From NCBI GenBank assembly GCA_021234155.1, contig JAJEKV010000005.1, forward strand, positions 20,382,089 through 20,446,088: a stretch of 64,000 nucleotides of DNA, given 5' to 3'. The translations under genes and the position numbers were made by a program. Shown piece after piece: positions 58,611 to 64,000 of this stretch. Each line of letters starts with the position of its first letter. Position 1 is the stretch's first letter. The notes under the pieces are model-generated. The model ran no database searches, had not been told where the DNA came from, and saw nothing but the letters and a program-made list of their open reading frames with translations. This DNA comes from Isoetes taiwanensis (lineage: Eukaryota; Streptophyta; Lycopodiopsida; Isoetales; Isoetaceae).

Positions 58611-58784
58611 CATGAGTGATCGGATCAGCCTGTTCATCCTATTATGACGAATCTCAACAGTTTTTACTGTTGTAATGAAAAAACTCAACTATTGGGCGGC
58701 CCATTCAAGTAAAACCTAGCGTTAACCTCTTAGGGTATTTTTTTACCAAGGTTTTGCACACCCCAATCTATGCATTCCCATGCT

Positions 58785-59065
58785 TCAACATGTCATAAAA
58801 AACCTGTTCTGTCTAGTATGTGCTGGAACATAGACTTGATACATAATGATATGGTCACAAGAAGGAGACGAATTATTATTTTTGAAGAGCTTAATGAACA
58901 TAGCTAGGTAGCTTCTGCGCTCACAATTACCATTGATTAAAATCCAGTACACGCAGATAGGACCTGCACAACGCTTGGACATAATGCTGACTCAGGCACT
59001 CAAAGATTGTTTGGCACTAGTACATGTCATTAAAAACCAGTCCTGTCTAGTTTCTGCTGGAATTT
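58785..59065. repeat. Short direct repeat
   Basis: CATGTCATAAAAAACCTGTT with CTGTCTAGTATGTGCTGGAA (58790-58829) recurs in slightly changed form at 59024-59063. Confidence 0.6.
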
Positions 59066-59133
59066 CTTTCTTCAGCTACTATTCTAGTCTGTGCTAGTAT
59101 TTCCTTCTCTAGATTCTAGTCTAGTCTCGTCTT

Positions 59134-59288
<155 letters not shown>

Positions 59289-59565
59289 CATTTTTTATGT
59301 CAGGTTACATTGGGCAGCATTTGCTAAAAGAATACTTGACACGGATCATAACTGTATTGGCTTAGAGGGCTGAAAATATCACGGCCAGACTTACATACAT
59401 TTAGATGCCTTCAATCCGGTACACTTAAATATGAGTCTTTTAAACACCACATTCCATTTTCCATCCATTGAGAAGGGGTAAAAACTAAATGTGGGTACAC
59501 CACTAAAATACTAGTGGAAACCATGAAAAAATAAGACACATCTTATTTTTAGTTATATATTCAAA
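59289..59565 (+). repeat. GATA-linked 277-bp repeat, copy 2
   Basis: Nearly identical to 4353-4629 (three substitutions by eye, no indel), in the same orientation and the same position beside a GATA tract. Confidence 0.9.
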
Positions 59566-60290
59566 TAAGACTAGGTGCCTTATTTTACGGCGGGGGAAAT
59601 TCCCCAGAATAAAATGAGGCCCTTTTTCCACACTAGTCGCAAAATATGGCTGTCACATACAATATACGATACAATTTGTGAGTCCAAGGCTAAAAATGAG
59701 ACACACGAACTTAAACTTACTTTTCCACTGCATGGTAGTCGTAAAATATGACACCACTAAAATACTAGTGGAAAAGCATGAAAAATTAAGACACGTCTTA
59801 TTTTTAGTTATTTTTAGTTGTATATTCAAATAAGACTAGGTGTCTTATTTTACGGCGAGGGAAATCCCCCGGAATAAAATAAGACTCCATTTGGTATCCA
59901 AACCTATTCCGAACCTAAATAAGACATGTCTTATTTTTATAGTGGAAAAATGATTTATTTTTAGGACAATAGGTGGCCAAACATCATTGGATAAAATACG
60001 TGACTTTTAGACCACCGTGGAAAAAGGGCCTGAGACTCCATTTATAATCCAGACCTATTTCGAACCAAAATAAGACATGTATTATTTTCATAGTGGAAAA
60101 GTGATTTTCTTTTAGGACAATAGGTGGCCAAATATCATTTGATAAAATATGTGACTTTTAAAAATACGAATACCGTGGAAAAGGCGCCTAAGCTCAAAGG
60201 TGGGGGCCTCTCCTTCGTTGTCACCTTGGGAAGGTTTCGGGGTTGGAGGCATCCAAAATTATTTTGCATGTGGCCACCGTTAGAACCCGG
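59566..60290 (+). repeat. Dispersed repeat family D, copies 2-4
   Basis: Three partial copies follow one another. 59566-59650 has only the GGCGGGGGAAATTCCC start. 59825-60035 has the start and middle. 60036-60290 has the middle and end and closely matches 56925-57175. CACCACTAAAATACTAGTGG also occurs twice (59498 and 59751), so parts of the 277-bp repeat are mixed into the array. Confidence 0.75.
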
Positions 60291-60948
60291 GGAAGGAAGA
60301 GGGGATAAACATCAATAGTTACTTTGTGATAACATGTAAACAAGATAGAAGATGGGTCACAATTTTAGGTTTCAGTATTATAGGAGTTACATGTGTAGGT
60401 TCAAGACATATCTCGAGTATAATACAGTATAATCAACTCCCTCCCTCTCTCTCTATGCTAAAAATGCTAAAACTTGAATCAAATGAGGAAAGAACTAGAA
60501 CGGATAAAAAATCGTGATCATGAAGCAGCTATGCAACCCACGAAGAATATTAATGTTGTGAGGGAAAAAATTATGACGGTCCCTAATGTACAATGCCTCG
60601 ATCATATATGAATGGAATATTATCTCCTGTCAATATCTGACTCGCCAACATGAGGCCATCTATCAGACATCAGACTCTTGATGGTGCTCAAGATTTGATG
60701 TGTAAGGAATAGATGTGCCACTATTCTATTCCATTTGGGATCGATCTAGACAAATATATAAGCACACTAGAAACGTGTGCCCAACCATGCAGTGCATTAA
60801 CCTTCGATGTGTGATATTGGTACATGTATTGGAGTTTATAGATGGAATAAGAAGTTGGTATATATAATCATATCCAGAGAGATATTGGAATGCCAGGTTG
60901 TAAATGGTTTAAGATTGTTAGCATTAGCCTTGGCAATGTAAAATATGT
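60291..60948. other. Unassigned stretch
   Basis: No supported gene. A short plus-strand frame at 60326-60517 is not convincing. Confidence 0.35.
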
Positions 60949-61070
60949 AGCATAATAACAGGGGGTTGTTTTTGTTTTTGTACATTTTTCCCTATGGTTT
61001 TTATATGATTTGGTGGTCGTATTCTGCAAGGTGTACTAATGCGTACATCTAGAGTGCGCACTGTATTTTC
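60949..61070 (+). repeat. Dispersed repeat, copy 2 (inverted relative to 2010-2130)
   Basis: It starts AGCATAATAACAGGGGGTT and matches the minus strand of 2130-2010 over about 120 bp with moderate divergence, ending near TCTAGAGTGCGCACTG. Confidence 0.6.
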
Positions 61071-61701
61071 ACTTTCTAATTTCATATTTGTAATGGTTTA
61101 GACCCATGTTTGTGCTACATGTTATGTTAATGGCCGAGATGGAGTCGTGAGTCCTTAATCAAGGGCTCACAATAAACACCCTATTTCCATAGCCCATGTA
61201 ATCAATCTTGTTAATTTGGAAGTTTCCGGCATGGTGAAAAAAGTTTTGGATTTTTTTTTAAGGGTAATTTCCTAAGATTGTTGGGTTTTTAGTGGCCGGC
61301 AAATTTTGGCGTTCTTCCAAAAATCGAGAACATTTTTTGCTTATGTTTTGAGCAGGGGTTCTTGAACCCGATCCATGATCTCGGCATGCATGCCACGAGT
61401 TTTCCGATTCTCTAAAAATCGTGAAAGTTTCTTATGGGTATGTATTGTTGCTGGATTAGGAGTTTTATAGCTCCACGGCATGGATGCCACGGGATAAGGT
61501 ATATGCTCCTCTAAGATTGAATCACGATTTTTTTTTTCGTAACAGAAGGAAATAGGTCCTTTTGGGTTTACATTCGCTGTAATTTGATTGCAGAATCCAG
61601 TATTTCCGCTGTTTCAGATGCATGCAACACAAAGCATGTCCAAACGTTTGTATTATAGGAGTTGTTATGATGCTCTCTTATGAGATTATTTGGTTACAAA
61701 C

Positions 61702-61992
61702 TATGGAATGCAATCATTCAACAGCTCTTGCAGGAATGATTTATTGCAGACGTGTTTTGCAGTTACCACTGCATCAGAAAAGCATAAGGTAATATTAGAT
61801 ATTCAATTGTTTGCTTTGACTGGTTGTATATTTGCAACTTCGTATCTTTTTGTTGCCTTTTGCAGTTTGATCTTGGCATCTCTGCGCCATTTTTCTTTGG
61901 AGACTGGGCTTGATCTTTGCACGATGCCCCAACAAGTGTTTTACCACTTCTGGAAAGAAAGACTAGACGTTACGGCAAAACATCCTTTTTTG
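61702..61992 (+). CDS. Possible two-exon coding fragment, unknown function
   Basis: An ATG at 61702 opens a frame (ECNHSTALAGMIYCRRVLQL) to 61788, where AAG/GTAATA could be a donor. TTTTGCAG at 61858-61865 could be the acceptor. The joined frame then stays open (LASLRHFSLETGLDL, QQVFYHFWKERLDV) to a second donor-like G/GTAATT at 61993. I recognise no domain and no later exon. Chance cannot be excluded. Confidence 0.25.
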
Positions 61993-63244
61993 GTAATTGC
62001 TCTTTTGGGTTGTTTCTATGAGCTTTTCCATACTGACAAGACATTAGCTATACTAAATTTTATACATTGTTTTTCACGTGTACTCTGAATGCCGATCACT
62101 GTCTACCATGATTAAGATAATAATGCCAAACCATCTAAAGAGTATTTTGCAGCATGCCATTTTGTTCAGCAATTGTCAAACAAATGTGATTATATTATGC
62201 AAGTCAATCCATTGAATGCTCTATCTTTCTTTCTGTTAGATGATGATTTAACAGGCGAACCAATGACAAACAAATTGCATATGTTCCATTCATGCCATAT
62301 GTTATTTGAAGTCCTGTCATTAAATGTAACTCTTTGTTGGTCACATTATCTAACCTCTTTTATTTCTGTTTACAATAGAAACACATCCGTGTGCATGTCT
62401 GCATACCTGGACTTCAACTTATAGCTGCCAGCCATCTTCATTTGTGCACTCACCATCAAACCCCTGGTAAAATGTTAGGTTTCCTTATTTCAGGTGTACA
62501 TCCTTGCAGCAAAAAGCAACAGCTTAGCAAATGTTAGAAATGTGAGATGCAACTTCTAACGGGTGACACTCAGGGTAGCCCTTAAGGACGAAAGTTCGCC
62601 AAAAGGCTATTTTTTAAGGGTATCGAGAAATTTTGACGCTATGGTTTAGTAGAGTGCATTATAGATGAAAAAAATAAAATTAGCCAACTTTTCTACAAAC
62701 AAATCGCGCTCCACATGAAAATTCGCCACATCTACTAAGTGTCATAACTATGGATTTGCCTTATCCTCTACCCCCCTTCTCGAATATTTCTTAAGGAATC
62801 GCCTAATATTCTAGGCTTTCTACATAACCTAATCTATTCTCCATATCCATCCAGGTACATATGACAATTTTAAGAGTTATTTTTGTAGCTATTGTGTTTC
62901 AAACACTTCTAAGGATGCACTGGAGAGCATTTTTTTTACAGACCTCCCTTTTAATAGATTTGTTTTATCTACAAGGATAAGCCACGTTCACATTTGCAAA
63001 GGTTAAGTTGTGGTATTGCATCATGCAACTATAGTTATAATGCATTTGTGTCCTTGATTAAATATGGATGCCGGTGAATAAAATTTCACCATAGAAATTG
63101 CACTTGGAAAATAAAGACACTTAAATCTTGGCAAAATAATATTGGCCATGATTCGCCTAGATTTCTATAAAGAACATTCATGTCTAGAAAACATTCGCCA
63201 GCATAACTAATCTTGCAACTCTATTATTCGCCTGACCTTCTAAA
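61993..63244. other. Unassigned stretch
   Basis: No coding region, RNA gene or strong repeat is seen. Confidence 0.35.
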
Positions 63245-63418
63245 TTATGCAAAGACAAATTTGGCCTTAAGGGCAACCCTGGTGACACTGTTTGTTTTAA
63301 CTTTGTATACATGACGAATAGCCTTCTCAACTGTTTCACAAAGGATTGTAGCACAGCCAGTATGGCTTTCATGGTCATTGTCCAAGTATTTCTGCAACCA
63401 ATTTCGAGCATTGTGCAA
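63245..63418 (-). CDS. Possible terminal exon, unknown function
   Basis: On the minus strand a 57-codon frame follows CTCCAG (63424-63419) and ends at TAA (63247-63245). It contains LHNARNWLQKYLDNDHES and CETVEKAIRHVYKVK. The composition is protein-like. No upstream exon was identified within the window. Confidence 0.25.
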   Translation of the reverse strand: MHNARNWLQKYLDNDHESHTGCATILCETVEKAIRHVYKVKTNSVTRVALKAKFVFA

Positions 63419-63424
63419 CTGGAG

Positions 63425-64000
63425 ATGCCATCAAGTTCCAAAGGGTTAAGGTTCGACCCTCTTTAATGCAGCCAAGGTTACAGATGCACATGCCTAGGTG
63501 AGAACGAACCCTAAAGAATAGAGCTCTAATTTTAACTTATTAGAGCCTATTCAACTGTGCTTGAAATTTCGTTTTTCCATCTTCAAGGTTCTGATACAAC
63601 TAATTATTACATGTGCTTTGGATTCTTGAACAATGGTCAAGTTATTCTTCTATCGATGTGAGCTACAAAAATGTCTATTCTATCATATTTAAGCTCTGAT
63701 TCACTGATATCTCTACGTTTGATATATCTCACTGAACCGTTTTAATTGCAGAATGTGCTGCAAACTAGAGAGAACAGGTCGTATTCAAGTTAAACAGAAC
63801 TTAAGGTTCCTTAAAATCTCCAAACTCTGAAGTTTGTTTCAATAAACAGGCTTGAAACCATAAGTGTGTTACGTCTGACACTTCGAAGAAGAAACATGGT
63901 AAGTCGCTGGTTCCAGATAGGTTATTCATCTTTTGATAAAACTCTTGCCCAACAAGCATTTGACCATCATCATATTCCAATAGCCTTAATTCATTTTCCA
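63425..64000. other. Unassigned end of window
   Basis: No feature is supported here. Confidence 0.35.

Noticed and set aside
58267-58647. Plus-strand 126-residue frame with a hydrophobic stretch
   Set aside because: The minus-strand frames over the same bases look more protein-like; the hydrophobic run seems to be their shadow.

Overview
The window looks like nuclear DNA of a flowering plant. It is AT-rich and gene-poor, with GT-AG introns, degenerate REM-type B3 genes, a chromodomain Ty3/gypsy retrotransposon, a Helitron of the plant RepHel plus RPA type, and long GATA microsatellites. I see no bacterial operon, rRNA, tRNA or CRISPR array. I cannot name the species.

Layout. 1-5.8 kb: repeats (a fold-back element, CA-rich and GA tracts, small duplications, a 156-bp GATA tract). 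5.8-6.7 kb: a decayed two-domain B3 gene (+). 8.16-8.54 kb: one clean, isolated coding exon (-). 12.8-16.0 kb: a satellite-like region built around a recurrent 22-bp near-palindrome, next to a relic of a retrotransposon leader. 18.0-18.9 kb: a second decayed B3 gene (-), paralogous to the first. 20.3-21.1 kb: a divergent LTR relic followed by a Helitron helicase fragment (+). 21.9-22.4 kb: part of a coiled-coil exon (-). 22.4-46.75 kb: the retrotransposon complex. 46.75-52.8 kb: the rest of the coiled-coil exon, an RPA1-like gene and a Helitron Rep/helicase gene, all (-) and all broken. 52.9-56.3 kb: nested direct duplications. 56.9-60.3 kb: a dispersed repeat family and two more GATA tracts. 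60.3-64 kb: mostly unassigned, with two weak exon candidates.

Central structure. A chromovirus on the minus strand (3' LTR 22437-24002, PPT 24003-24015, chromodomain, integrase, RNase H, RT, protease, gag, a long extra 5' region, PBS near 33721, 5' LTR 33736-35314) inserted into an exon, with a 5-bp CCAAC target duplication. One tandem duplication of about 11.4 kb then copied most of the internal region, the 5' LTR and about 250 bp of right flank. The result is LTR - internal - LTR - flank piece - internal - LTR. The two right-hand LTRs share bases that the left one lacks, which supports this order.

The copies differ mainly by small indels and changes at CG and CHG sites, while AT-rich stretches match exactly. 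A non-coding 277-bp repeat pair elsewhere in the window differs by three substitutions and no indel. Many frame breaks in the retrotransposon may therefore be read or polishing errors at methylated cytosines and not real mutations. Gene calls there are given as broken domains. Nothing in the window is clearly an intact, expressed gene; the best intact coding piece is the exon at 8160-8543.
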